From assembly GCF_026210795.1 (NCBI RefSeq), contig NC_089443.1, positions 2,666,001-2,730,000 on the forward strand: a stretch of DNA of 64,000 bases, written 5' to 3'. This stretch comes from Rhizophagus irregularis (lineage: Eukaryota > Glomeromycota > Glomeromycetes > Glomerales > Glomeraceae). How positions within the stretch are numbered: position 1 is the first letter of the stretch; each line of letters opens with the position of its first letter. Both the position numbers and the translations under genes were made by a program. The notes below the pieces were generated by a model. That model was not told the DNA's origin. It did no database searches and worked only from the letters and a program-made list of their open reading frames with translations. Below, in pieces: positions 47,881 through 63,892 of the stretch.

Positions 47881-48106
47881 ATACTATTTATTAATCGGTA
47901 AAAATGATGAAATTGATTTATTTAAGTTTAATCATAAATATCAATGGTTTATAAAAGTTTATTTTAAACTATTAAATAAATATATATATATAAGTCTAAT
48001 TTTTAGACAGACTTTTTTTTTTCTCTTGCTCGTTACCAATTTTTGTAAAAAAATCCTATATTATTCTATACATAAAAATTTACCAAAATTGTAAATACAT
48101 TCAAAT

Positions 48107-50502
48107 ATGAATAATAAAAATAAAAAAGTCAAAAAGTCAAAAAAATTTAAAAAATGTCACCATTCGGATAGTGATTTAGATAGAAAATCTGATAAGCAGA
48201 GTAGTACCAAACAAGGGTAATTTAATTTGGTTGATTTTTATTAAATTCTTTGATTTCTCAATATATTACTTATTCTTCACAATCAATATCTAATGAAAGT
48301 AATCCTGAGTTAAGACGTACAAAAAGACGATGATCAGAACCTACGAAAAATAAAAGCCCGCTTTAATTAACATTGTTTAGAATAAGAAAAACAGTAGTAT
48401 ATTTTGAAAATTTATGTTAATCATATGCGATTGAATTCAATATATCACGAATCTAAAGGATGTGAAATAATTAAGGTTGCTTGCCGAAACCTAGGGGTTT
48501 AGGCAAGATGGCGTTTCGCCGAAAAGCGAAATTCTGCCGAAACTATATTAAAGTTATATTAAAAAACTGGCGAAACTTTGGAGAAAGGCGAAACTGCCGA
48601 AACTTATTATAAATGCTGAAACTGCCGAAACTCTGCCGAAACTATAATAAATCTATAGTAAAATTTTGACAAAACTAATCGTAGGATTTTGAAGAGGTTT
48701 AGACAAGCAACCTTAGAAATAATGAAAGGCAAAAAGCCTATTTTTATTGATTTAGTTGACGAAGATGACGAAGGAAATGATGATACAATTCAACAGAATA
48801 AAAGAAATAATGACCAATCGACTCAACAGAATGAGAAAAATAATGATTCCAATGAATCCGGTATGTAGTTATATGAAAAACTATCACAAATCAATTTAGT
48901 TTTAACCCGATTTTCTTTTGTAGCTTTACAGATGCAGATTGAGGAGTTGACTCATCTGCTTAAGTCTGTTACAAAAGGAAAGCAGAAGGTAACTGATCTA
49001 AAAGAAAATATTATTGACTGGTCCAACGTGGATCTGGAAACTCAAGGTCCAAAGAGCCAAAAGAACTAATAATCTAATACGTAACCAGGTCATTAAATAA
49101 GCCTAAATATGTGCAAAAATACGGTATACCAGAATTATTAAAAAGCATGCGAAGCAGACTATCTCTATCTCCATCCCCATCCTTTTCCTCTTCATCTTTA
49201 TCAACTTCATCCTCACCATTCTCAAAATCAGCACCATCCTCAAATTTATCATCATTTTTTCATTACGAAAAAATAAATAGGGATCAGAGGAATGCTTTAA
49301 GAGTACCGTATTTTATTTTAATTCGTTTTAATTATCCGAATTGCTGCTAATCAATTATGAACCGTATTTTATTTTAATTCGTTTTAATTATCCAAATTGT
49401 TGCTAATCAATTATGATAATCTCATGATTAGGGTAAAATAGTCAGAATAATAGACTGACTTCCAGACGATAAAAGTCTAAATATAAAAAGAACCTTTAAA
49501 AGTCAACAAAAAAAAGTGAATAATATCATTCCGATTGTTCAAAAATTAATTAATAAGAAGTTCTTTCAGGTGACCGATGGCATTATTAAACATGTCATTC
49601 ATGAATATTATCAGCACCAACAGGAGGAACTTCTTAATGCAAGACGAGGTGCAAATTGGGTAGAAAATGATAAAAAAAGGTGGCACGCAAATTCCTGACA
49701 AAGTGATGTAAATATTAAATTATTTTGTTTGATATTACCTTTTCTTATTAATAAATATTTCCTATTATTTATTTAGAAACGTGAAAGAAAATCAAAAATC
49801 ATCGACAAACTAATCACATTAAAAAACCGATTGGTAGATAAATTCTACAATGACGAGCTCCGACCTGTTCAGACCAAAAATCGATATCACAATCCAGAGG
49901 AATTAGAGACCGATGAAGACAATTCAAAACAAATCCATCTATATCGATCATTTGATTGTCAAATGTAAGATCGTCATCTGGGATCTCAAATGGAAATTGT
50001 TTTCTGTAAGTATTTGAGTAATTTATACCAATCGGTGTATCTTAATTTAATACTATTTTTATTTGTATAGCTATGTACATTTCTTCAAAATTATGTTGAT
50101 AGTGCACCTTTATCAAAGTCTTAACGTGTAAGAAATTAGGAGTATGGTAATTACGTAACTAACGAAATCGATGCACCAATTAACGTTCCACGATAAACTA
50201 AAGATGGCTACAATGGATTCCTAAAACAGCTTATCGAGAAATATAGTGGGAATAAATGCTCTCCTCCAGAAGAAGCTGATGAAAACTAGGATCCACCAGA
50301 AGAAGATGATCAGGTCAGAGAAGATAAAAATCAAGAAGTTGTTGCCAAAAATCAAGAAGAAGTTGAAAAAAATCAAGAAGAAGTTGAAAAAAATCAAGAA
50401 GAAGTTGTCAAAAATCAGGAAGATGAAAAGGAGGATCAAAATAAAAATAAAAGAGGTATTAGTGTTGTTTCCTCTGAATATGATAGTATCAGCAGTGAAT
50501 AG
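48107..50502 (+). pseudogene. Accessory gene of the CACTA-type locus, broken
   Basis: Exon-like frames in order: 48107-48220 (MNNKNKKVKKSKKFKKCHHS...), about 48724-48860 (KGKKPIFIDLVDEDDEGNDD...), about 48924-49070 (ALQMQIEELTHLLKSVTKGK...), 49517-49698 (NNIIPIVQKLINKKFFQVTD...), about 49779-49965 (KRERKSKIIDKLITLKNRLV...), and a last part with repeated QEEVEKN units ending SVVSSEYDSISSE at 50502. Good acceptors and donors separate several of them. Stops are visible (for example near 48332 and 50287), and a MITE lies at 48472-48715. Charged, coiled-coil-like composition suits a DNA-binding partner such as the second protein of CACTA elements; this is inference. Confidence 0.55.
48472..48715. 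mobile_element. hAT-type MITE, copy 4
   Basis: 244 bp with TIRs TAAGGTTGCTTGCC and GACAAGCAACCTTA, and a perfect 8-bp target duplication GAAATAAT (48464-48471 and 48716-48723). It keeps more CG dinucleotides (GCCGAAACT) than copy 1, so it looks younger or less mutated. It sits inside the accessory pseudogene. Confidence 0.92.
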
Positions 50503-50912
50503 TGAAGTAGTCAAATTATATAAATAACAATTTTAGCAATATCGGTATTTCAATAAAACTGATTTTTTAGTATATTAAATATTTTAAATATTTTAAATAA
50601 AATTGTAAATTTTTGTAAATTTTTAAATAAAAATGTATGGCAATCAGAAGATTTCTTATTGTTATAAATTTATTAAAAAGCTATAATAAATCGGTATACT
50701 GATATGTCAAATAGTAAATATTCTATTGGTAACTATTAATACCCAATTGTATTCTATTGAATATCCCGATTAGTACCTGAGTATCCTCCTTTTGCGCCAT
50801 CTTTTGGCAGCAATCGGATTTACCGATTGATGAAAATTTTTAAAAAAATAGGAACCAATTGGGTGGAATTCGGTCATCTGATTGGTCCCTGATTTGACAT
50901 CGTTCGACTAGT

Positions 50913-51254
50913 GTTCATCTATAAAGATAATTTGTAATCATTCTATATGTTTAGTTTCAGTTCTAAGATAGTTTGAAAAATACCAGTCATATTAATAGAA
51001 CAGAAACTTTGCACCATTTTTTTGAATTAAGAAGACTGAGAAATATCTTTATATTTTTAAAGTAAAGGTGTTAGTAGAGAAACCCATTTTTTATAATATT
51101 TTTTATTAAAATATTATTGCTGAAATTTGGTAAAAAAATAGTTTATGCAATCGATAGAAAGAATTTTTTTTAAATTTTATTGGTTAATTAATTAAAAAGA
51201 AAAAAAATTATAACAATATAATATAAAATTTTTTTTATAGTAAAATTTGCAAAA
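50913..51254. other. AT-rich gap
   Basis: No gene and no recognisable repeat. Confidence 0.5.
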
Positions 51255-51956
51255 AATTTTATTAGAGGTTTGAATAAATCAGATTAGGATGAGTAACCCA
51301 ATGGATTGATCTGAAAAATTCAGGTCAGGTAACAAATTTAATGATCCAACTTCAAATCAAGTCAGTCACAAGCTAGATACCTGACCTGACTTATTGACCT
51401 GATATATTTTAGATTAAAAAAAGACATTTTGTCATTTTTTATAAATAAAAAAGTGCCAATCTGTTTTTTTTTTACCTGAATCTAACGTTTGTTTATAAAA
51501 ATAATAATGAAAATATTTTTTTTAAATCAAAAATGTCAAATCTGACATATTTCATTAGAAGAAACAAAAAAACTTTTTTTTTTACTAGTTAAAAATGTTG
51601 AACCTGATGTTTTTTTATTAAATAAATAAAAAAAACGTTTTTTTAATGAAAAATGTATAACCTGACATTTTTTTATTTAATGAATCAAAAAAAATATTTT
51701 TTAATGAAAAAATGCTGAACCCAATATTTTTCCATTAAATGAATCGAAAAAAAAACATTTTTTTATTAAATAAATAAAAAAAATGTTTTTTTAATGAAAA
51801 AATATATAACCCAACATTATTTCATTAAATGAATCAAAAAAAAACATTTTTTTAATAAAAAAATGCTGAACCTGACATTTTTCTATTAAATGAATCAAAA
51901 AAATATTAAACCTAATATTTTTCCATTAAATAAATCAAAAAAATGTCAAACCTGAC

Positions 51957-52453
51957 TAAGGTTGCTGGAGAAACTAGAGGGTTTTGGCAAGTTGGCAAAA
52001 TGCCGAAATAGCAAAACTTTGCTGAAACTATATGAAAGTTTTATTAAAAAGTTGGTGAAACTCTGGAGAAAAGCGAAATTTGACGAAACTTATTATAAAT
52101 GCTGAAACTAAGGTTGTTTGCCAAAACCTAAGGGTTTAGGCAAGATGGCGTTTCGCCGAAAAGCGAAATTCTGCCGAAACTATATTAAAGTTATATTAAA
52201 AAACTGGTGAAACTTTGGAGAATGGCGAAACTGCCGAAACTTATTATAAATGCCGAAACTGCCGAAACTCTGCCGAAACTATAATAAATCTATAGTAAAA
52301 TTTTGACGAAACTAATCGTAGGATTTTAAAGAGGTTTAGACAAGCAACCTTAGCTGAAACTGCTGAAACCTTGCCAAAACTATAATAAAACTATAGTAAA
52401 ATCTTGGAGAAACTAATTGTAAAATATTGGAGAGGTTTAGGCAGGCAACCTTA
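51957..52453. mobile_element. hAT-type MITE, copy 5 (middle of nest)
   Basis: TIRs TAAGGTTGCTGGAGAAAC and GAGGTTTAGGCAGGCAACCTTA. The flanking 8-mers AACCTGAC and AACCTAAC match at 7 of 8. It is itself split by the copy at 52109-52352; without it the length is about 245 bp. Confidence 0.85.
52109..52352. mobile_element. hAT-type MITE, copy 6 (innermost of nest)
   Basis: 244 bp with TIRs TAAGGTTGTTTGCC and GACAAGCAACCTTA, and a perfect 8-bp target duplication GCTGAAAC (52101-52108 and 52353-52360). Inserted into an older copy of the same family. Confidence 0.92.
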
Positions 52454-52800
52454 AACCTAACGTTTTTCCATTAAATAAATTGAAAAAAATGTATAACTGA
52501 CGTTTTTTTCATTAAATAAATTAAAAAAATGTTTTTTTTCATAAAATAATTGTAAAAAAATGTTTGGGATTTTTTCTTATAGTTTTATATATAAAAATGC
52601 CGAAATGTTTTTTTTGATCCAAAATATCAGATCAATGGGTTAAATCAGGTACTTGAACTGACCTGTAATATTCAGGTCAGGTCATCAAATTTATGACTCC
52701 TTTTGGATCAGATCAAGTCAATTACCTAACTTTACCTGACTTATTCAGAACTCTAAATTTTATTTATAATTTTTATCTTAGGCCTAAGAATGATCAGAAT

Positions 52801-53043
52801 TAAGATTACCTGCCTAAACCTCTCCAAAATTTTATGATTAGTTTCTCCAAAATTTTACTATGATTTTATTATAGTTTTGGCAAGGTTTCAGCAGTTTCAG
52901 TATTTATAATAAATTTTGTCAGGTTTCGCTTTCTCTAAAGTTTCACCAATTTTTTAATAAGATTTTCATATAGTTTTAGCAAAGTTTCGCCATTTTGGCA
53001 TTTCACCAACTTGTTAAAACCCTTAGTTTTTCCAGTAATCTTA
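52801..53043. mobile_element. hAT-type MITE, copy 7 (degenerate)
   Basis: Reverse orientation, with ends TAAGATTACCTGCC and TTTTTCCAGTAATCTTA. The flanking 8-mers ATCAGAAT and ATCAAAAC match at 6 of 8. It belongs to the same subfamily as copy 5 (shared GGAGAAACTA/TAGTTTCTCC words). Confidence 0.75.
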
Positions 53044-53046
53044 ATC

Positions 53047-53340
53047 AAAACCCTAAATATCTTTCATACAACTTAGATGTAATATATAGTAAAATGCATT
53101 TTTAGTAATAATTTGGTTAATATCAATACTAAAAATGTGATTTTATTATCATTAGATTTATCACATTAGAATGAATCTAACAAACCTAAATTTGTTAAAA
53201 TTCAATCACTAACTTAAAAATAAGAGTATATATGATAAGAAATTTTAAAAATACCTTTAAAATATGCAATTTTGATCAGATAAACTCTATGTAAATTTTA
53301 ATATAAGTTGTATAAAAGATGTTTAGGATCCTGGATGATC
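53047..53340. repeat. Palindromic repeat with hairpin-module relic
   Basis: Shares blocks with 23370-23650: CATTAGA...AATGAATCTAA near 53150-53185, AATACCTTTAAAATATGCAA near 53250, AAACTCTATGTAAATT near 53283 and AGGATCC near 53328. The end words suggest a TIR element with AGGATCC termini; the left border is not clear. Confidence 0.55.
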
Positions 53341-54500
53341 TATCTTATAAATAAACAGAATCCTAATTTGCATACGTATTATAAAATTTAGGTATTTATA
53401 TAAAAAAATTATTATTTTTGTATTAAACCAATAATAAACTTCATGAATTTTATTTATTTTTACAGTTAAATGAATTATAATTAAAACTTAAACTTTATTA
53501 TATTAAAATAAAAAATTCATATATAATTTCAGAAATTCCTTTATTAGATAATTTCTCTATTAAATAATGTTTAATTTAATTATTTAATAAAAATATTAAA
53601 AATTTTTTTTTACCATTATTCATATATATACTATTTTATTGTAAGCTTTTATAAATAAAGAAATCCTAAAATTCTATAAAATACTAAAATAAAATAAAAT
53701 AAAATAAAAATATGTAGTAGTTTATTTTTAATATAAAGAAAAAGTTTTATTTTTATTTTATAAGTATAATAAAAGTAATAAAAAATGAAGCTAATATTAA
53801 AGTTCATATAATATTTAAAGATATATTATTGATTTTTAAATCTGATAAGTTTAATTAATACTAAAAAGAGATATATTTATTTGAATTTATAATGTTTATT
53901 ATGCAATTTAAAAGTTATTAAAAACTACAAAAAATATGTTAAAGATAGATTTAAAATATATTTAGAATAAATATAATACTTTTTTTTTCAAAAGTACAAT
54001 TTATTGTTATTTAAAAAATAGTAACAAGTAATAATATCTAAAATAGAGAAGTTATTAAAACTATCATTTGATAAATTATTAAAAGTATATTTTAAAAGTT
54101 TTTTAAAATTTTTAAAATTTAAATATTCTTATATTAGCTATAAAGATATTATTTATATAATAAAGCTATCTTATATTTTTATTTGACATTAAGTAAAAAT
54201 AAATATAAAATAAATTAATAAATATAAAATTTATTTTATTATATACTTATATATATTAAATAAAGTTTTTACTAATAAAAAGTTTATTTGTAATTCTTTT
54301 TATTTTTGTATTTATCGTTAAATATTTTTTTAATATTTAGTATTGATCATTTTAGTATCTACTTAATAAAGTAATTTTTTATAAATTTTACTAATAAGCT
54401 ATCATATATGGTATTTATAAGCATAAGAAAATTTACTGAAATAGTAAAATACAATATAAAGCTTTACTTTATTTTGCTGCATTTAATATTTAGAGTAAAT
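53341..54500. other. AT-rich stretch without a gene
   Basis: Very AT-rich simple sequence including an AAAAT run near 53690. No coding signal. Confidence 0.6.
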
Positions 54501-54503
54501 TTA

Positions 54504-54646
54504 TTTACCGCATCCTGCGTTATAACGCATCCTTCCTTTTTTGTAAATTGTTTATGTCGATCTTTAGTTTATACACTGCACCCCCTTAAAATGGCAAATG
54601 ATAAACATAAAAATATATATAAATTTGTAACGCAGGGTGCGGTAAA
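54504..54646. mobile_element. 143-bp MITE
   Basis: TIRs TTTACCGCATCCTGCGTTA and, as reverse complement from the right, TTTACCGCACCCTGCGTTAC; TA flanks at 54502-54503 and 54647-54648. The open frame 54408-54677 crosses it and is not a gene. Confidence 0.8.
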
Positions 54647-54891
54647 TACATTATTTCTAATATTTATTATATTATAAAATATAAAAAATATTAAAATAAA
54701 ATGTATTATTAAGAAAACTTAAAGGAAAATAAATTTTTTATCATTTAAAAAGCAGTTATAAATATAATTAAAAAGAGTTTTTTTTAAAAAAAATTTAAAT
54801 TATTATTATTATTATATATAAATATATATACTATATATAAGTAATATAACAATAAAAATATGGAAAACATAGTTAAAAAAGTTTTCAGTTA

Positions 54892-55373
54892 CAGTCAGAC
54901 CCCCATATAGTCACCTAATTGGTTCCTATAAAATCAGTGATTGTATAAGGGGTGCTTATATACAGGTACTATATCTTAATTTTGGCCGAAATTAGTAAAT
55001 TATAATTTATAAAATTATGTGGTCACTATGGATATTTCCTTTTTTGGTGATAGCCATTCCACAAAAATTTTTGCCAATTTTGTGTTGGAATGTTATGTAA
55101 CATTAATTCCTAAAAAGGAAAGAAAAAATTATATGTTTCGTAATTCTGGGCGAAATTGCTTTTTGGCTGAACTGCCGAAATTATGATGTGATTAATAGAG
55201 GTCTAATCACTAATAGAAATGATATATCCGTTTAGGATTATGCGGTGATAGTGATTATAGTTAAATTGTGATTATAGAAGGGTAATTTGATAGTATTTAA
55301 AACCGTTTCTCAAAATCGAGTTCTTATAAAGAGATGTGACTGTATAGGGTGTGACTGTATGGAGGTCTGACTG
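54892..55373. mobile_element. Tc1/mariner-type MITE
   Basis: TIRs CAGTCAGACCCCCATATAGT and, as reverse complement from the right, CAGTCAGACCTCCATACAGT. TA flanks at 54890-54891 and 55374-55375. 482 bp, non-coding; contains TTTTGGCCGAAATT-type words also seen in other elements here. Confidence 0.87.
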
Positions 55374-55584
55374 TATATTGTTTAGTTATTAAAGAAAATA
55401 TAAAAGCTGAATTTAATTCTTGATATAAAAAAATAAAAAAAATAAAAAGAGTAAAATTAACAGATAATCTTGCAGTAAAATTGAATTAGAATTTAAAATA
55501 TAATATTTTAATAAATATTATTTTTTCATGTTTGGTAAATTATTCTTTTTAGCTAAACTATTATTCTTATTATATAATTCTATA

Positions 55585-56011
55585 CAGTCAACTCTGGATA
55601 TAACGAACCCTCCGTTCCAGGAGGTTTAGTTCAGTATATAGTGAATTCGTTATATAATATACCGAACTAGTTTTCTTTATAGCAATTTAGGCCAAATTTG
55701 TAATGCTGGCCAAAATTATAATTTCTTTTAACATAAATTTTCGAAAAAATTACTAGTAATTCTGGCCAGCACTATAAAATTGGCCTGGACTACTATATAG
55801 TCACATGACCGTTCGTTATAGAAAGCATAAAGTTATTATATAGCTGATATATAGGGGCTGGTTAAGTTTGGTTTGGATGCGTTATATGGTGTTTTATTAT
55901 AAAAGTTCGTTATATCCAGTGAAATTATTTATAAAAAATCGGTTCTGGAAATTATGATTCGGTATAACGAGGTTTCGGTACAAATAGGTTCGTTATAACC
56001 AGAGTCGACTG
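55585..56011. mobile_element. Tc1/mariner-type MITE
   Basis: TIRs CAGTCAACTCTGGATATAAC and, as reverse complement from the right, CAGTCGACTCTGGTTATAAC. TA flanks at 55583-55584 and 56012-56013. 427 bp, non-coding; several GTTCGTTATA words in both orientations. Confidence 0.88.
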
Positions 56012-56013
56012 TA

Positions 56014-57013
56014 ATTATTTCTTTATATAATTAGATGGTTTAGTTATCTTTATTTTTAATAGTTTCTTTATTTTACAAATCATTTTATTAAATCTCATAT
56101 TATAATGTTTTATCTTTAAATATTTTTTAATTAGAATTTTTTATAAGAAAATTTCTAAGTTTACATGGGATATTTGTACACAGGTCATATAAATATAATT
56201 TTTAATAGACTAATTTTTTGTTTTTTAATTTGAAATTGAATGCTACCAACATTATACTCTTTTACTTTTTATTCTTATTATATTATAGATAAATATATGT
56301 ATTTTCACCTGCTCTGCAAGTTTACTTAAAGCATTAAAGGAGGTTTTGAATGCCGTTTTTAATCTACTAATATGACCCGTGTTTAAACACCCCATGTACA
56401 AATAGAAATTGCCTTTTTATAAATATATTAGGATAAATTCAGATGAATTTTAAATTAAAGATAAATTTATTAAAGTAAATAATCTGTTAAATTTTCAGAT
56501 ATAGATTATCATCTAAATTTAATTAAAGCAATTTAAATTAAATTTAGATAGTTTTTAAATATAAAATTGGATTATTAAATAGAAATAATTAATTTAAATA
56601 TAATATAAATATTAAATTTTAATTTTAATTTTTTTTAATATAAAATAGATTAGAATTTTATTTTTTTTCTTTTTTTCTTTATATTTTTATTTAATTTGTA
56701 TAATAAAAAAGGAGTTTTTTAAAATGGAAAATTACTAATCAATGATAGATTTAATTAAAAAGTAATAAAATTGTCTAAAAGTCTTTATAAATTAGTTATA
56801 TGATAGTTGATAAATAAAGTAATGTATAATAATAGACTAATAAATTACAAGTAACTTTATTTTTTACTATATATTTATTAATAAGATTATTTAATTTTAA
56901 AAATTATTTATTATAATTAAATATTGATCCCTATGAAGGTAAATAAAAAAAAAAAATTTAGAATTAGATTTTAATTTGTTAAAATTTTCAATTTTTAATA
57001 TTTATATTTATTA
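56014..57013. other. AT-rich stretch without a gene
   Basis: Nothing recognised; a small GC-richer patch at 56300-56400 has no structure I can name. Confidence 0.5.
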
Positions 57014-58014
57014 TTATCGCCGTTTTCAATTTGGTTGAAACTGCGGCTTGTCGATCAATTATAATAAAAAGACCGAAAACTCATAATTTTGTGAAACTGT
57101 ACTAATAAAGCATCACGTTTTACATATGAACATATAAAATATTTTGATTGACGCATCATGCTAAGCCACTCCTGTATTATTTTTATTATTTTTTTATTTT
57201 CGTAATGTTTTAATGGGAGATTACTAGCGATTCAACTCCAACTGAATATATTAAATGGGAGTATAATAGCAGTCCCTCACTGAAAACTGTAACTTCACAC
57301 TAAATATTATTGTTTTTTTTTTATTTAACTGGAGTATTTAACTGAATATACTTATTAAATAATAATAAAGTACTTGCCAGTATTTTAGATTGCAAAGTTT
57401 AACATTATTTTAAAGGTAAACTAAGTTTATTATTATTATATTGGTAATATTAACTGATTTTTATTTTTATTCATTTTATTATAGATCTTGTTAGATAAAC
57501 AAGATATTTTTATATACAGCTAGAGATAAATATTTATATCTATAGATAAATGCGGTGGGTATTTGAGTTAGGGCAATTTTTGGATTATGATTAAAAAAAG
57601 ATTTGTTTCTTTCAAAAATTAAAAATTCATTTAAATTACAAATTAACAGAACACTAAGATTTTGATTTTTTTTTTTAAAAAAAAATCATTATAATTATAT
57701 AAACTTTAAATCTTTAAATAAAAAATTATTCAAATCAAATTACAGATAATCGAAATATTATAAAGTAGTAATTATTGTTTTTAAATGGTTGGTGAAATTT
57801 TCTAATTATTGTAAGGTTGTAAAAGGCATAATGTTAAAATTTTTTCTTTTGAACGTTTGAACACGAAAAATAATTTTTTTATTCAGTAAATTATTATGTG
57901 TTTAAATTTCATTGGCTGATCATTGTTGATCAACATGTGATGTAAGTGTTTTCGGTATTTTATTATTTTTATTTATAATTTAATCAGTTTCAACTAAATC
58001 GAAAATAGCGATAA
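57014..58014. mobile_element. 1-kb TIR element, unclassified
   Basis: TIRs of about 30 bp: TTATCGCCGTTTTCAATTTG, continuing GTTGAAACTG, and, as reverse complement from the right, TTATCGCTATTTTCGATTTA, continuing GTTGAAACTG. The interior is non-coding and AT-rich. The flanks are simple AT sequence, so no target duplication can be scored. Confidence 0.75.
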
Positions 58015-59100
58015 ATAATAATATTATTATTTTAATATAATTAAAATTTTATTTAAATATATATAAAAATATAAAAAAATATTATACTATTAAGATAAAA
58101 ATAAAATTAATTAATATTTAATTTGTTTAATAAAAATAATTAAATAACTAAAAATATACTTATATAGTAATATAAATAAATATTTATAAAAAAAAAATAT
58201 TATAAAAAATTTTAGAATATAATTATTCCATTTAAACGATTAAATATAACCAGTTTATTTATAAATTTAGTAGCTTATAAAATACTACTAATCTATTAGT
58301 AATTTAGTATATACATATAATTCAAATTTAAAATTATTACAGTAGTTTCAAATTTCAAATTTCAAAATATTACTATTAGTAATAATTATTATAATATTAT
58401 TTTATTAAAATTGAAGTAGAATTTTAGATAAAATCAAAATATCATAAAATAAATTCTACTTATTAATATTTACTAATACTAGTATAGTAAGAATTACTTG
58501 TATATTAAAATATAGCAATATCTAATCCAAAATCCTAAATTTTAATTATAGTTCAAATTTTCAACCTTTTAATAATAATCTCAATTTTAAATTTTAAATT
58601 ATATTGAATTTTAGCAACATATATATACTAATGGCTAAGATCAAAGTATTTAAAAAAGTTAAATAAAATAGAAAAATAGTTGCATATTTTAAAATCTGGA
58701 AATACTTCATATAGTATTAAATATTAATTTCAATTAGAATAAAGAATCTGCAAATGATATTAGCATAATCTTTTAACTATGAATAGAAGAAAATTTTTTC
58801 ACGAAACCTTTTACTTAAAACCAAACTTTAAAATTAAAGTCTTAATAATATTTATTATTAATTTAATATTTATAAAATTATAGTTTAAATTAAACAAATT
58901 ATATTTAAAATAATAAAAATAATAACAATTTGAAAAATTTATAAAAATATATAATATTAAATACTATAAGGTGAAATATAATTATCATATTAATAAAATT
59001 AGATTAATCATACTATTATTAATAATATAGAAATATTTATATATATATTTTTGCAATACGTAAGTTTATTTAAATAAAATTTTAAACATTAGTCATTTAT
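58015..59100. other. AT-rich stretch without a gene
   Basis: Simple AT-rich sequence. No coding or RNA signal. Confidence 0.6.
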
Positions 59101-59212
59101 GTTCCCATCCAAAGAGAGTGGCTATTCTTCGCATTTCTAATGGTTTATTTATATTATAAATGTTCTGTGATTTCTATTACTCTATTCTGTTCTAGCATTC
59201 TTCTATTTGCAA

Positions 59213-59220
59213 TCACGTGA
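59213..59220. promoter_or_regulatory. TCACGTGA palindrome upstream of the remodeler gene
   Basis: A perfect CACGTG-core palindrome (TCACGTGA) 724 bp upstream of the LSH start, within the less AT-biased 59100-59940 region that probably holds promoter and 5' UTR. CACGTG is the consensus for bHLH factors such as Cbf1. The same 8-mer occurs at other non-promoter places in this window, so the assignment is weak. Confidence 0.25.
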
Positions 59221-59943
59221 CTATATAATGTTCGAACGTGTATTTTTGTGTCTGAATACTTTTCAAAAAAATAAAAAAAAGTAAGTACTAATGATAAAGT
59301 ATTCTCAATTTATACGTTTTGTTTGTTCATCATTTTTTTTATTACAAAGTCAACAATGTGAATTAAGTTCTCGAATTTATTTATTTATTTATCTGGTTTT
59401 TCCGTCCAAACAAATTCCTTATTTCATTCACATAAAAGATTCTTAAATCATTTATTTATATTATGATATAAATATTCTGACCGAGTTTTTTAGTCATTGC
59501 ACAAATATTGAGCTAATTAATCATTTATTAACCATTCTTAGAAATTTATTTTAATTCAAATATATCAAATATAGCCGCATCAAAATCCATCGTACAAAGT
59601 TATTTGTCATTTGGATCTAATGATATAAAGAGTGTTAGGCCATGCGCATAGTCTTACGTCTCACGATTCAAAGAAGTATTATTATTAAATCAAAGTTTAT
59701 TAACGTGACTTCATTCTTGAAAAGGAAATCAGAAAGTAATTCCGTGCATTTTTATTGTTAAAAAAGAAAATTATCAAGTGAATTATATAATCAGATCAAA
59801 TCAATATAAAAAAAATATATATATTTTCCTCCTCGCAAAGTTACTTTAACTTCTTTTATAAACCCCTTATAACTCAGTGACGCGCCACATTATTTTGAAA
59901 TAAGAAAGTCCCAGACTATTCTTGACGACTTTTCAGGTTCATA

Positions 59944-63892
<3,949 letters not shown>

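Larger units (their letters stand above)
42050..50912. mobile_element. Decayed CACTA/Tnp2-type transposon locus
   Basis: A minus-strand Tnp2-like transposase pseudogene (42337-47371) and a divergent plus-strand accessory pseudogene (48107-50502) are flanked by subterminal repeats of ACCAATCAG/CGATTGGT type (42050-42260 and 50680-50890). The right end reads GACATCGTTCGACTAGTG at 50895-50912, i.e. a CACTAGTCGAACGATGTC terminus as reverse complement. The matching left terminus is too diverged to place, so the left boundary is approximate. At least four MITEs (43140, 43836, 44849, 48472) have landed inside. Confidence 0.65.
51263..52755. mobile_element. hAT-type element, outermost of three nested
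   Basis: TIRs TAGAGGTTTGAATAAATCAG and, as reverse complement from the right, TAGAGTTCTGAATAAGTCAG. A perfect 8-bp target duplication, AATTTTAT, lies at 51255-51262 and 52756-52763. Subterminal CAGGTCAGGT words repeat in both orientations. The interior (51440-51950 and 52455-52610) is a tandem array of units such as ACCTGACATTTTT...AAATGAATCAAAAAAA. No transposase. Confidence 0.88.

Noticed and set aside
50221-50527. Overlapping frames on both strands (93 and 97 codons)
   Set aside because: Low-complexity shadows of the QEEVEKN repeats of the accessory pseudogene, which runs in a third frame.
54408-54677. 89-codon plus-strand frame
   Set aside because: It runs through a TA-flanked MITE; no coding signal.
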